From positions 1-54,141 of the forward strand of contig NZ_JANFCZ010000028.1 of assembly GCF_024391045.1 (NCBI RefSeq): DNA of 54,141 nucleotides, written 5' to 3'. Source of the DNA: Pseudarthrobacter sulfonivorans. GTDB lineage: Bacteria > Actinomycetota > Actinomycetes > Actinomycetales > Micrococcaceae. Each line of letters opens with the position of its first letter. Position 1 is the first letter of the stretch. The notes under the pieces were generated by a model that worked only from the letters and a program-made list of their open reading frames with translations, was not told the origin of the DNA and did not search any database. Positions 14,998 through 24,372 of the stretch are shown piece after piece. Made by a program: the position numbers and the translations under genes.

Positions 14998-17154
14998 ATG
15001 TCAGTGAAGGGCGCAAAGGACGCAGCACGGACTCCGGGCCGGGGCGGGCCGGAAGCACGGCGCGGCGATGCGGCGGCAGGCATTGAAGCCGACGGTCCTG
15101 CCAACGTCAGGAACGTGGCGCTCATCGGGCACTCGGGCGCCGGCAAGACCCTGCTGATCGAGGCTTTGCTGGCCGCCAACGGCGTGATTTCACGGAAGGG
15201 CTCCATCGCCGACGGCACAACCGTCAGCGATTCGGACTCCTCGGCCGTCCGGCAGCAGCGGTCGGTGGGGCTCGCCGTGGTGCCGCTGCTCATTGGCGGG
15301 ATCAAAGTGAACGTCTTGGACACTCCGGGCTACCCGGACTTCATCGGCGAGTTGCGGGCGGGCCTGCGGGCCGCCGATGCGGCCCTGTTTGTTGTCTCCG
15401 CCGTGGACGGGATCGACACCACCACCACGGCGCTGTGGGGCGAATGCGACCGCGTGGGGATGCCGCGTGCCGTGGCGATTACCAGGGTTGACCACCCCAG
15501 AGCCGATTACGACGGCGTCCTGGCCGCCTGCCAGCAGGCGTTCGGCGATGCGGTGGTGCCGCTCTACGTCCCGGTCCGGGCCGGCGGCGAGATCACGGGC
15601 CTGATTGGACTGTTGCCGGGGACTGTCGCCGAGTATTCCGAAGGAGAAACCGGCGGGCGGGCCCGGGACGCCGCGCCGGCCGAGCTCGCCGGTTCGGAAG
15701 CGGCACGGGGCCAGCTCATCGAAGGGATCATCGCCGAAAGCGAGGACGAGACCCTGATGGACCGGTACCTCGGCGGGGAGGACATCGATACTGACGTTTT
15801 GGTCACGGACCTGGAAACTGCCGTCGCCCGCGGTTCATTTTTTCCCGTGCTGCCCACCTCGGCCGTGACCGGGCTGGGGGCTGCGGAACTGCTGGAAGTC
15901 CTGGCCAGGGCGTTCCCCTCACCCCTGGAGCGGGAGCTGCCGGACGTGACAGACCTTGCCGGCGCTCCGGCGGGAGGCCTGTCCTGTGATCCGGACGGGC
16001 CCCTGGCCGCCGAGGTTGTCCGCACCACGGTGGATCCGTTCCTGGGCCGCGTCTGCCTGGTCCGGGTGTTTTCGGGCACCCTACGGGAGGACACGCCCGT
16101 TCATGTGGCCGGCCACGGGTTGGCGGCCCGCGGACACCAGGACCATGACACCGACGAGCGCGTCACCCATCTGTATTCGCCGCTGGGCGCCAACCTCCGG
16201 CCGGTGACGCACTGCGTCGCCGGCGACATCTGTGCTCTGGCCAAGCTGGGGAGTGCCGAGACCGGTGACACCATTTCCGCCAAGGACCAGCCGGTGCTCC
16301 TGTCCACGTGGGAGATGCCCGAACCGCTGATGCCGGTTGCCGTGGAGGCCGATTCACGCAGTGACGAGGATGCCCTCTCCCGCAGCCTGGCCAAGGTCGC
16401 GGCCGGGGATCCGACGCTGCGGGTGGAACGGAACGCAGAGACGCACCAGCTGATCCTCTGGTGCATGGGCGAGGCCCATGCCGACGTGGTGCTGGACAGG
16501 CTGCGGGACCAGGGCGTGAAGCTCCACACCCAGGACGTGGTAACCCCCCTGCGTGAGACGTTCGCCGGCCCCGCGGCCGGTCACGGGCGGCACGTTAAGC
16601 AGTCCGGCGGTCACGGGCAGTATGCGGTCTGTGACATCAACGTGGAACCCCTGCCGCGGGGCGGCGGGTTTGAATTCGTGGACAAGACAGTTGGCGGGGT
16701 GATCCCCGGAACGTTCATCTCGTCCGTGGAGAAGGGCGTTCGGGCCCAGATGCAGAAGGGACTGACCGCCGGGTTCCCCGTGGTGGACCTGCGCGTCACG
16801 CTGCTGGGCGGCAAGGCCCACAGCGTGGACTCGTCCGATGCTGCGTTCCAGGCGGCCGGTGCCCTGGCACTGCGGGAGGCGGCAGCGGCGGGGCGCATCC
16901 AACTCCTCGAACCGGTCTCCGCGGTCAGCATCACGGTGTCGGATGACCATGTGGGGGCCGTCATGAGCGACCTCTCGGGCCGCCGCGGACGCCTGACCGG
17001 CACAGCGTCGGCAGCCGGTGAACTGACCGAAATCAGCGCCGAGGTTCCGGACCAGGAACTCCTGCGGTACGCAGTGGAGCTCAGGGCATTGACTGCCGGG
17101 ACCGGCCGGTTCCGCCGCCGCTACCTGCGGCATGAGCCGGTGCCGTCCGGCTGA
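14998..17154 (+). CDS. Elongation factor G-like GTPase (EF-G2)
   Basis: A 718-residue paralogue of EF-G. The P-loop is GHSGAGKT (44-51), switch II is DTPGYPDF (108-115), and the guanine-specificity motif reads TRVD (162-165) instead of NKxD. Domains II-V follow, with the domain IV segment SGGHGQYAVCDINVEPLPRG and the domain V end QELLRYAVELRALTAGTGRF. Actinobacteria often carry such a second EF-G; reported members bind ribosomes but do not replace the main translocase, so its job is unclear. CCAGGAGG stands five bases before the ATG at 14998. The MFS gene starts 14 bases after its stop, so they are probably cotranscribed. Confidence 0.92.
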   Translation: MSVKGAKDAARTPGRGGPEARRGDAAAGIEADGPANVRNVALIGHSGAGKTLLIEALLAANGVISRKGSIADGTTVSDSDSSAVRQQRSVGLAVVPLLIGGIKVNVLDTPGYPDFIGELRAGLRAADAALFVVSAVDGIDTTTTALWGECDRVGMPRAVAITRVDHPRADYDGVLAACQQAFGDAVVPLYVPVRAGGEITGLIGLLPGTVAEYSEGETGGRARDAAPAELAGSEAARGQLIEGIIAESEDETLMDRYLGGEDIDTDVLVTDLETAVARGSFFPVLPTSAVTGLGAAELLEVLARAFPSPLERELPDVTDLAGAPAGGLSCDPDGPLAAEVVRTTVDPFLGRVCLVRVFSGTLREDTPVHVAGHGLAARGHQDHDTDERVTHLYSPLGANLRPVTHCVAGDICALAKLGSAETGDTISAKDQPVLLSTWEMPEPLMPVAVEADSRSDEDALSRSLAKVAAGDPTLRVERNAETHQLILWCMGEAHADVVLDRLRDQGVKLHTQDVVTPLRETFAGPAAGHGRHVKQSGGHGQYAVCDINVEPLPRGGGFEFVDKTVGGVIPGTFISSVEKGVRAQMQKGLTAGFPVVDLRVTLLGGKAHSVDSSDAAFQAAGALALREAAAAGRIQLLEPVSAVSITVSDDHVGAVMSDLSGRRGRLTGTASAAGELTEISAEVPDQELLRYAVELRALTAGTGRFRRRYLRHEPVPSG

Positions 17155-17168
17155 CGTGCGGCCACGCC

Positions 17169-18425
17169 GTGAACGCCTCAGCCCGGAAGATCCAACGCGT
17201 CTACCTCACCCTGACGTTGGGCAACACGCTCGCGGCCTCGTTCATCTGGGGCATCAATACGCTGTTCCTGCTGGACGCCGGACTCACCAACCTCGAGGCT
17301 TTCACAGCCAACGCGTTCTTCACCGCCGGCATGGTGCTGTTCGAAGTACCAACCGGTGTGGTCGCCGACGGCTGGGGGCGCCGGGCCTCGTTCCTCCTCG
17401 GCACGGTGACACTCGCCGTATCCACCTACCTTTACTACCTCCTGTGGCAGCTCGCAGCGCCCTTCTGGGCCTGGGCGGTGGTCTCGGTGCTTCTGGGCCT
17501 GGGATTTACCTTCTTCTCCGGAACGGTGGAAGCCTGGCTGGTGGACGCCCTGCATTTCGCCGCCTACGAGGGCGACCTGGAAACAGTACTGGGGCGGGGA
17601 CAGATGGTGTCAGGCGTCGCAATGCTGGTTGGCTCCGCGGCGGGCGGCGTGATAGCCCAGGTCACCAACCTGGGCGTACCGTTCCTGATTCGCGTCGGCG
17701 TGCTGCTGGCCATCTTCGCCGTGGCGTTCCTGCTGATGCACGATGTCGGGTTCACCCCGGAACGCTCCCCGCACCCGCTGCAGGCAACCCGGGCAGTCCT
17801 GACCGCATCCATTGACGGCGGGCTCAGGAACCCGCCCATCCGGTACATCATGCTGGCAGCGCCCTTCAGCGCCGGCGTCGGCATTTATGTCTTCTACGCG
17901 CTGCAGCCCCTGCTCCTGGAACTCTTCGGCGACCCCCGGGCCTACTCCATCGCGGGCCTTGCGGCAGCCATCGTTGCCGGCGCCCAGGTGGTGGGCGGCT
18001 GGCTGGCGCCGACGCTGCGGCGCCTGGTCAGCAAGAGAACCACGGTGCTGGTGGCGACCAGCATTGTGGGCGGACTGATCCTGATGGCGCTGGGGTTCAC
18101 CCGGCTGTTCTGGGTGGCGCTGCTGCTGCTGACCCTGTGGGCACTGGTCACTGCAGCAGCCACACCGGTGCGGCAGGCCTACCTGAACGACATGATTTCC
18201 TCCCGGCAGCGGGCAACAGTGCTGAGTTTCGATTCCCTCATGGGGTCCAGCGGAGGCATCGTGGTGCAGCCGCTGATGGGCCGCGCGGCCGACGTCTACG
18301 GCTATCCAGTGTCACTGGCCATGAGCGGCGTGATTGAGCTTTTTGCGGTGCCGTTCCTGCTGGCAAGCCGCCGGCGGCGCTCGCCGGCCGACACAGCCGT
18401 CGCCGCCACTGAAACACCACTCTGA
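17169..18425 (+). CDS. MFS transporter
   Basis: A 418-residue inner-membrane protein with about twelve hydrophobic segments and a charged loop in the middle (HDVGFTPERSPHPLQATRA). The MFS loop 2-3 signature is GVVADGWGRRASF. It resembles DHA-type or fluoroquinolone-efflux-like permeases of Gram-positive bacteria, but the substrate cannot be stated. The GTG at 17169 is used; no clear Shine-Dalgarno sequence precedes it, so translation may be coupled to the EF-G-like gene that ends 14 bases earlier. Confidence 0.9.
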   Translation: MNASARKIQRVYLTLTLGNTLAASFIWGINTLFLLDAGLTNLEAFTANAFFTAGMVLFEVPTGVVADGWGRRASFLLGTVTLAVSTYLYYLLWQLAAPFWAWAVVSVLLGLGFTFFSGTVEAWLVDALHFAAYEGDLETVLGRGQMVSGVAMLVGSAAGGVIAQVTNLGVPFLIRVGVLLAIFAVAFLLMHDVGFTPERSPHPLQATRAVLTASIDGGLRNPPIRYIMLAAPFSAGVGIYVFYALQPLLLELFGDPRAYSIAGLAAAIVAGAQVVGGWLAPTLRRLVSKRTTVLVATSIVGGLILMALGFTRLFWVALLLLTLWALVTAAATPVRQAYLNDMISSRQRATVLSFDSLMGSSGGIVVQPLMGRAADVYGYPVSLAMSGVIELFAVPFLLASRRRRSPADTAVAATETPL

Positions 18426-18524
18426 CCGGGTGCAGGGGCGGCTGTGGTTTGGCCTTGAGAGTGTAATTCAGGGGGAGTAACGTGACGCAAACCACACTTC
18501 GCAAAACTCTGACCAGGGAGCATC

Positions 18525-20378
18525 ATGCCTACTTTGCGACGTCAAGTGGCTGCCGCCACAGCAGTTCTGGCCCTCAGCCTGACGGCAGGCGCCGTTGCCA
18601 TCCCCGCTGTTGCGGCCCCTCGGCAGGCCGAGAAGACCGCCACCGCCACCGGGTACGGCGGAGCTGTCAGCACCGTTGACGCGGACGCTTCCGCTGCCGC
18701 CATCGGCGTTCTCCGCCGGGGCGGCAATGCGGCGGATGCGGCAGTGGCTGCTGCGGCCACCCTGGGCGTGACCGAGCCGTACAGCGCCGGGATTGGCGGT
18801 GGCGGTTATTTTGTTTTCTACGATGCCAAGTCCGGCGAAGTCCAGACCATCGACGGCCGTGAGACGGCACCGGCCACCATGCCCACAAACGCATTCATCA
18901 ATGCCGCCACCAACAAGCCCTACTCCTTCGCCGAACTCGTCTCCAGCGGCGTCTCCGTCGGCGTCCCGGGCTCACTGGCCACGTGGGAGAGGGCACTGAA
19001 ACGGTGGGGCACGCTGGAGCTTGGCGACGCCCTCCAACCTGCCATCGATGTGGCCCGGGACGGCTTCATCGTGGACGACACGTTCCGCCAGCAGACCCTC
19101 GACAACAAAGTCCGGTTCTCGGCGTATACCCCGACCAGGAGCCTCTTCCTGCCCGGTGGCGACGCTCCCGCCGTCGGAAGCGTCTTCCGCAACCCGGATC
19201 TTGCCGCCACGTACCGCCTCATCGCCGCGGAGGGGACTGACGCCTTCTACTCCGGTCCACTGGCCGAGGAGATGGCGTCAACGGTGCAGGCTCCGCCGAA
19301 GGACCCCGCCTGGGTGCCGCCTGCCGGCGCGCCGGCAACCAGCATCCCGGCCTTCCCGGGGTACCTGACGACGGCTGACCTCGCCGGCTACACCACACTG
19401 GACCAGGACCCCACGCACGTTGAGTACCGCGGCTACGACGTCTACGGCATGGCGCCATCCAGCAGCGGCGGCACCACGGTGGGTGAGGCGCTGAACATCC
19501 TGGAACCGTTCAACCTGGCCGACATGCCGACGGCGGCGGCGCTGCACCACTACCTCGAAGCCACCGCGCTGGCCTTCGCGGACCGCGGGAAGTATGTCGG
19601 GGACCCGGCGTTGGTTGATGTCCCCACCGGCATCCTCACCGACCCGCTGTTCGGGAAGGCGCGGGCCTGCAACATCAACCCTGCAACGGCCGCTGCCAAG
19701 CCCGTTGCGGCGGGGGACGTGTCCAAATACGGCGACACCTGCCCGGTGGCGCCGGAAGCCGCTGCCCGCGGGACGGACACCGAGAACATCTCCACCACCA
19801 ACATGACCGTCGCCGACAAGTGGGGCAACGTAGTGGAGTACACCCTCACCATCGAGCAGACCGGCGGTTCCGGCATCGTGGTTCCGGGCCGAGGGTTCCT
19901 GCTAAACAACGAGCTTACGGACTTCTCTTACGACTCCACCAACCCCAAGGACCCGAACCGGGTGGAACCCGGCAAACGACCGCGGTCCTCGATGTCGCCC
20001 ACCATCATCCTCAAGGACGACGAGCCGTTCCTCGCACTCGGGTCGCCCGGCGGATCCACCATCATCACCACCGTCCTGCAAACGATCCTCAACCGCTTGG
20101 ACCTGGGCATGAACGTGTCAGCGGCAATCGCGGCTCCGCGTGCCTCGCAACGGAACACCGCCACTGTCACGGCCGAGCCCGGGTTCATCAGTGCCTACGG
20201 CAGCGCCTTGGCTCCGTACGGGCACAAACTGGTGCCGGCCGGTGACGCGTTCACCTCCGCCGCCGAGATCGGCGCCGCCACCGCTATCGAGTTCGGCCGG
20301 CACGGGCGCATGGTGGCAGCGGCCGAACCCGTCCGGCGCGGCGGCGGGTCGGCGATGGTGGTCAGACCCGCACCGTGA
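18525..20378 (+). CDS. ggt: Gamma-glutamyltransferase, secreted
   Basis: Cleaves and transfers the gamma-glutamyl group of glutathione-like peptides. The 617-residue precursor begins with a Sec signal peptide (LRRQVAAATAVLALSLTAG, predicted cut after AVA at residue 30). The large-subunit region includes GGNAADAAVAAAATLGVTEPYSAGIGGGGY and the substrate arginine in DGRETAP. Autoprocessing should occur before Thr424 in ENISTTNMTVADKWGN; the usual TTH triplet is TTN here. SMSPTIILKD and GSPGGSTIITTVLQ mark the small subunit. AGGGAG lies four bases before the ATG at 18525. It is probably released or cell-wall associated, since no anchor is seen. Actinobacteria make mycothiol rather than glutathione, so external peptides are a likely substrate. 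Confidence 0.95.
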   Translation: MPTLRRQVAAATAVLALSLTAGAVAIPAVAAPRQAEKTATATGYGGAVSTVDADASAAAIGVLRRGGNAADAAVAAAATLGVTEPYSAGIGGGGYFVFYDAKSGEVQTIDGRETAPATMPTNAFINAATNKPYSFAELVSSGVSVGVPGSLATWERALKRWGTLELGDALQPAIDVARDGFIVDDTFRQQTLDNKVRFSAYTPTRSLFLPGGDAPAVGSVFRNPDLAATYRLIAAEGTDAFYSGPLAEEMASTVQAPPKDPAWVPPAGAPATSIPAFPGYLTTADLAGYTTLDQDPTHVEYRGYDVYGMAPSSSGGTTVGEALNILEPFNLADMPTAAALHHYLEATALAFADRGKYVGDPALVDVPTGILTDPLFGKARACNINPATAAAKPVAAGDVSKYGDTCPVAPEAAARGTDTENISTTNMTVADKWGNVVEYTLTIEQTGGSGIVVPGRGFLLNNELTDFSYDSTNPKDPNRVEPGKRPRSSMSPTIILKDDEPFLALGSPGGSTIITTVLQTILNRLDLGMNVSAAIAAPRASQRNTATVTAEPGFISAYGSALAPYGHKLVPAGDAFTSAAEIGAATAIEFGRHGRMVAAAEPVRRGGGSAMVVRPAP

Positions 20379-20400
20379 CCCGTCGACCGGGCCTTCGGGG

Positions 20401-20425
20401 GGCGCCACCGGGCCGTTGTGGCGCC
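20401..20425. terminator. GC-rich hairpin after ggt
   Basis: GGCGCCAC (20401-20408) pairs with GTGGCGCC (20418-20425), loop of nine. It lies between convergent ggt and the 86-residue gene on -. No T-run. Confidence 0.5.
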
Positions 20426-20442
20426 ACCGCTGCGTACCGGCG

Positions 20443-20703
20443 CTACCCGGCCATCCCGGGGCGGACCGCAACGAACTCTATTCCGGTCTGCACCTTCTTC
20501 TTCGGCCCGCGCGAAAAGCCCTTGGCGTCGAGTTGGTTCTGCACACGGTACTCCGCCAACGCCGCATCGTAGATCCCGTTGAGCCTGCTCCCCATGAACT
20601 CTTCCTGTGAGCCGTCGTTGAAGGTGATGGTCACGGGGGTGCCGGCCGGAAAATGCCTCTTCATGCGGATGAAGCCTTCGGAGTCCTGCTGGAGGTGGAT
20701 CAC
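20443..20703 (-). CDS. Conserved hypothetical protein (86 aa)
   Basis: An 86-residue basic, soluble protein: VTITFNDGSQEEFMGSRLNGIYDAALAEYRVQNQLDAKGF is the core, and a lysine-rich patch (RGPKKKVQTG) precedes the final strand IEFVAVRPG. No family was recognised. The GTG at 20703 is chosen because AGGA lies about five bases ahead; the frame is open to 20766 without a ribosome site. It sits between ggt and the divergent hrpB. Confidence 0.6.
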   Translation of the reverse strand: MIHLQQDSEGFIRMKRHFPAGTPVTITFNDGSQEEFMGSRLNGIYDAALAEYRVQNQLDAKGFSRGPKKKVQTGIEFVAVRPGMAG

Positions 20704-20798
20704 GGGGGTCCTGCTTTCATGATGGATGACTTCCAGTCTGACGCATCGGGCCGCGCCCGGGCTCACGCCGTTCTGCGGAGAGCGGCGACAATGGACGG

Positions 20799-23588
20799 GT
20801 GAGTTTCCCGAACAGACCAGACGACGCCCAGGCTGACGCCGCTGAACAGGGCCCCTTCGAGCAGGGCACCTTTGAGCAGGCCAACTTGGCGCAGGGCACC
20901 TTCAACTTGGGCGTGATCGGAACCGGCCTGGCTTTCGCAGCGTCGCTTTCCGAGCTGGCCGGGGTGCTTCGGGCGGGCGGGGCGGCAGGGACGGCAGTGG
21001 TGCAGGCACCGCCGGGGACGGGCAAAACCACACTGGTCCCGCCGCTGCTCGCCAACCTCGTCGCCGGCTCGGGGCCCGCGGCAGCCGATGCGGGGTTGCG
21101 GGTGGTAGTCACCCAGCCGCGGCGCGTCGCTGCCCGCGCGGCGGCCCGGCGCCTGGCCGCCCTGGACGGCACCCCGGTGGGGGACCGCGTCGGCTACACC
21201 GTCCGCGGAGAACGCAAGGCCGGCCCGGGCACCCTGGTGGAGTTCGTCACCCCTGGAATCCTGCTGCGACGGCTCCTGGATGATCCGGGGCTGGAGAGCA
21301 CCGGCGCCGTCATCTTGGACGAGGTCCACGAACGCGGCCTCGAGACCGACCTGCTGCTGGGCATGCTCAGTGAGGTCCGCCAGCTCCGCGGGGATCTGAC
21401 CCTGGTGGCCATGTCCGCAACCTTGGACGCGCCCCGCTTCGCCGCGCTGATTGGAGGGCCCGCAGTGGGAGACCAAACCGTCGCCGGAGCAGGGCACGAC
21501 GACGGCGCGAGGCCGGCTGCCGTCGTCGACTGCCCGTCAGCGCTGTACCCGCTGGAGGTTCAATGGGCTCCGGCAGCCACCGCGCGGCTGGACGGGCGCG
21601 GAGTGGCACGCGGGTTCCTCGACCATGTGGCGGACACGGCGGCCGCTGCGCACGCCGCCGGTCTGTCCCGGAATCCCGGTACCGATGCCCTCGTGTTTGT
21701 CCCCGGAGCCTGGGAAGTTTCCTACGTTGCGGCCCGCCTCCGCGGCAGGGCTGCACCCGGGACGGAAGTCCTGGAGCTCCACGGCCAGGTCAGCCCGGCC
21801 GAACAGGACCGGGCCGTGTCCGGGCGCCGGCAGGGCGGCCCGGCGCGGATCATCGTCTCCACCGACCTGGCCGAATCCTCCCTGACAGTTCCCGGCGTGC
21901 GGCTGGTGATCGACTCAGGCCTGACCCGTGAACCGCGCAGGGACGCCAACCGCGGCATGTCCGGGCTGGTGACGGTCTCCTGCTCCCGGGCCTCGGCGGA
22001 ACAGCGGGCCGGCCGTGCCGCCCGACTGGGACCGGGGCGTGTAGTGCGCTGCTACGACCAAAAGGCCTATGGTGCCGCTCCGGCGCACGTCACCCCCGAA
22101 ATCAACGTCGCCGACCTGACGGGCGCCGCGCTAACCCTGGCCTGCTGGGGGTCGCCCGGCGGGCAGGGGCTGGCGCTTCCGGACGCACCCCCGCCGGCGG
22201 CCATGGCGGAGGCCACCGAAGTGCTGCGGGAACTGGGTGCCGTCGCCGCTGACGGTCACCCCACCCGCCTGGGCCGGACGTTGGCCAGGGTCCCGGCGGA
22301 TCCCCGGCTGGCCCGCGCGCTCCTGGACGGTGCCGTGACGGTGGGCCATCACGCTGCGGCGGAAGCGGTGGCACTGGTGGCGGGGGACCAGCGGGCCCCC
22401 GGAGGCGACCTCACCGCCTTTCTTTCCGCCCTCCGCGTCGGCAGGGAGCCCTCCGCCCGCCGATGGACGGAGGACGTCCGGCGGTTGGAAAGCATCGCGC
22501 GGAAGGAAAGCGCCGCCGTCGGCCCGTCCATTGTCACTGCTCCGGTGACCCCCGCCGAGTACCTGGGCGTCGTCGTCGCGCTGGCGTACCCGGACCGGGT
22601 GGCGCGCCGGGTGCCGGGGGACGGGCCGGCGCGCTACCTCCTGTCCTCCGGGACGCGGGCGGGTTTGCCGGCGGGCACCCCGCTGACCGGGTACGACTGG
22701 CTGGCCGTGGCGGAGGTTTCGCGCGCTGCGGGCAGGGACGCGGCCGGAACCGGTGCGCTGATCCGTTCCGCCGCTCCGCTCACAGCCGATCTGGCGCAGG
22801 CCGCCGCCGGGCACCTGCTCAGCGACACCGTCGAAGCGAAATTCAGCCAGGGCAGGGTCACGGCCCGGCAGGAACGGCGGCTCGGGGCCATCAGCCTGTC
22901 CTCCACCCCTGTCCGGCCCTCGCCGGCCGAGGGGCGGGCCGCAGTGGCCCGCGCCCTGTCCGGGGAAGGGCTGGGAATCATTGGATGGTCGACGGCGGCG
23001 GATGCGTTGCGCCGCCGGCTCGCCCTCCTGCACCGCGAACTTGGTGCGCCGTGGCCTGACGTGTCCGAGCAGGCGCTGCTGGCGGACCTGGACAGCTGGC
23101 TGGGGCCCGAACTCGACAAGCTGGCCGGCGGGGCTGCCGTCAGCGGCATTGACCTCACCGACCCGCTGCGGCGGTTGCTGCCCTGGCCGGAGGCCGCCCG
23201 CCTGGGCGAGCTGGCACCGGAGGCACTGAAGGTGCCCAGCGGATCGATGGTCCGGATCGACTACCCCGAAGCGCCGGACAGTGCAGGGCCGGGCGGCACC
23301 GGCGGGCCGGACGCGGCCGGCTCTGGCCGGCCGGTTGTGGCGGTTAAGCTGCAGGAATGCTTTGGTTGGGCCGAGAGCCCGCGGTTGGTCGACGGCAGGG
23401 TTCCGGTGCTGTTCCACCTGTTGTCGCCAGCGAGGCGGCCGCTGGCGGTCACGGACGATCTCGCGTCCTTCTGGTCCGGGCCCTATTTGCAGGTGCGGGC
23501 CGAGATGCGGGGCCGCTATCCGCGCCACCCGTGGCCGGAGGATCCGTGGACGGCGCAGGCCACCGCCAGGACCAAAGCCAGGATGTGA
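20799..23588 (+). CDS. hrpB: ATP-dependent helicase HrpB
   Basis: A 929-residue DEAH-type RNA helicase. Motif I is APPGTGKTT (70-78), motif Ia is VVTQPRRVAARAAARRLA, motif II is DEVH (174-177), motif III is AMSATLD, motif V is STDLAESSLTVPGV and motif VI is EQRAGRAARLGPG. The HA2-like region and the HrpB C-terminal domain (FSQGRVTARQERRLGAI, then WPEDPW near the end) complete the protein. Residues 15-36 are an unusual Gln/Phe/Thr/Gly-rich stretch with an EQGxF repeat. The GTG at 20799 has GACAAT six bases upstream, fitting a leaderless start. The bacterial role of HrpB is not well defined. Confidence 0.94.
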   Translation: MSFPNRPDDAQADAAEQGPFEQGTFEQANLAQGTFNLGVIGTGLAFAASLSELAGVLRAGGAAGTAVVQAPPGTGKTTLVPPLLANLVAGSGPAAADAGLRVVVTQPRRVAARAAARRLAALDGTPVGDRVGYTVRGERKAGPGTLVEFVTPGILLRRLLDDPGLESTGAVILDEVHERGLETDLLLGMLSEVRQLRGDLTLVAMSATLDAPRFAALIGGPAVGDQTVAGAGHDDGARPAAVVDCPSALYPLEVQWAPAATARLDGRGVARGFLDHVADTAAAAHAAGLSRNPGTDALVFVPGAWEVSYVAARLRGRAAPGTEVLELHGQVSPAEQDRAVSGRRQGGPARIIVSTDLAESSLTVPGVRLVIDSGLTREPRRDANRGMSGLVTVSCSRASAEQRAGRAARLGPGRVVRCYDQKAYGAAPAHVTPEINVADLTGAALTLACWGSPGGQGLALPDAPPPAAMAEATEVLRELGAVAADGHPTRLGRTLARVPADPRLARALLDGAVTVGHHAAAEAVALVAGDQRAPGGDLTAFLSALRVGREPSARRWTEDVRRLESIARKESAAVGPSIVTAPVTPAEYLGVVVALAYPDRVARRVPGDGPARYLLSSGTRAGLPAGTPLTGYDWLAVAEVSRAAGRDAAGTGALIRSAAPLTADLAQAAAGHLLSDTVEAKFSQGRVTARQERRLGAISLSSTPVRPSPAEGRAAVARALSGEGLGIIGWSTAADALRRRLALLHRELGAPWPDVSEQALLADLDSWLGPELDKLAGGAAVSGIDLTDPLRRLLPWPEAARLGELAPEALKVPSGSMVRIDYPEAPDSAGPGGTGGPDAAGSGRPVVAVKLQECFGWAESPRLVDGRVPVLFHLLSPARRPLAVTDDLASFWSGPYLQVRAEMRGRYPRHPWPEDPWTAQATARTKARM

Positions 23589-23618
23589 GCCCTTCAGTAA
23601 CTCAGCCCGTTCAGTAAT

Positions 23619-24296
23619 TCAGCCGTGGGTCCGCATGAATTCCGTGACCGCCGGAGCCAGTGACGCGCCGATCTCGGCCGCATCACGCTTTTTGCCTGCC
23701 ACGGCAAAGGAATGATCGCCGCCGTCGACCCACTGCAGCGCCGCTGACGGGCCGATCCGTGACACCACCCCTTCGAGCAGCTCGTGCGTTGCGAAGGTGT
23801 CGCGGGAACCCTGCAGGAACAGCATGGGCAGGGTGAGGCCGTAGAGGTGTTCGTCGCGGATCTTCTCGGGTTTGCCCGGTGGGTGCAGCGGATACCCGAG
23901 GTAGATGAGCCCGGCAGCGTCCATTCCCTCCGCGACAGCCATGGAGGCCATCCGCCCGCCGAACGACTTTCCCGCGGCCCAGACCGGGCCAGTGTCCCCG
24001 TGGGTCGTCGCCTGCCGCGCGGCTTCGTCCATGGCAGCACGCCAGGTGGCGATGGCCGCCGGCGGCCGGTCCGGGAACTTCCGCCCCGCCTCACGGTAGG
24101 GGAAGTTAAAACGCAAGGTGGCGACGCCGTCGTCGTTCAGTCCGCGGGTGAATCCGCTCATGAAGGGATGCTCCATGCCCGCGCCGGCCCCGTGCGCCAG
24201 GACCAGCGTGGCGAAGGGGCGCTCCGGGCGGGCGTAAATTCCGGAAACCTCAAGATCGCCGGCGCGGATGGTGACAGGGGATTCAACTGGGGGCAT
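23619..24296 (-). CDS. Alpha/beta hydrolase (dienelactone hydrolase / KANL3-Tex30 type)
   Basis: A 225-residue hydrolase. The nucleophile elbow is GKSFGG with Ser111, the acid is probably Asp166 in GSRDTF, and the histidine is His195 in GGDHSF. LAHGAGAGMEHPFM forms the oxyanion region. The KANL3/Tex30-like subgroup has this GKSxGG elbow and is uncharacterised in bacteria. No signal peptide. The ATG at 24296 has CATCAT six bases upstream, so it may be leaderless; it is divergent from the LigD-type polymerase gene. Confidence 0.88.
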   Translation of the reverse strand: MPPVESPVTIRAGDLEVSGIYARPERPFATLVLAHGAGAGMEHPFMSGFTRGLNDDGVATLRFNFPYREAGRKFPDRPPAAIATWRAAMDEAARQATTHGDTGPVWAAGKSFGGRMASMAVAEGMDAAGLIYLGYPLHPPGKPEKIRDEHLYGLTLPMLFLQGSRDTFATHELLEGVVSRIGPSAALQWVDGGDHSFAVAGKKRDAAEIGASLAPAVTEFMRTHG

Positions 24297-24337
24297 AGGT
24301 CCATGATGCCGGATCAGGAGCGGCCGCGCGCCGGGTA

Positions 24338-24366
24338 CTGACTCGGCGGGCCGTGCAGTGTACGTT
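24338..24366 (+). promoter_or_regulatory. Leaderless promoter of the LigD-type polymerase gene
   Basis: CTGACT (24338-24343), a 17-base spacer and TACGTT (24361-24366) form a good -35/-10 pair. The ATG at 24373 follows six bases after the -10. Confidence 0.6.
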
Positions 24367-24372
24367 GTCCCC

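Noticed and set aside
18482..18679. Possible 65-codon gene starting at GTG 18482 with a GGGGGAG site
   Set aside because: It overlaps the secretion signal of ggt in another frame and its translation is an Arg/Ser/His-rich shadow. The site might still be a short leader, but nothing supports it.
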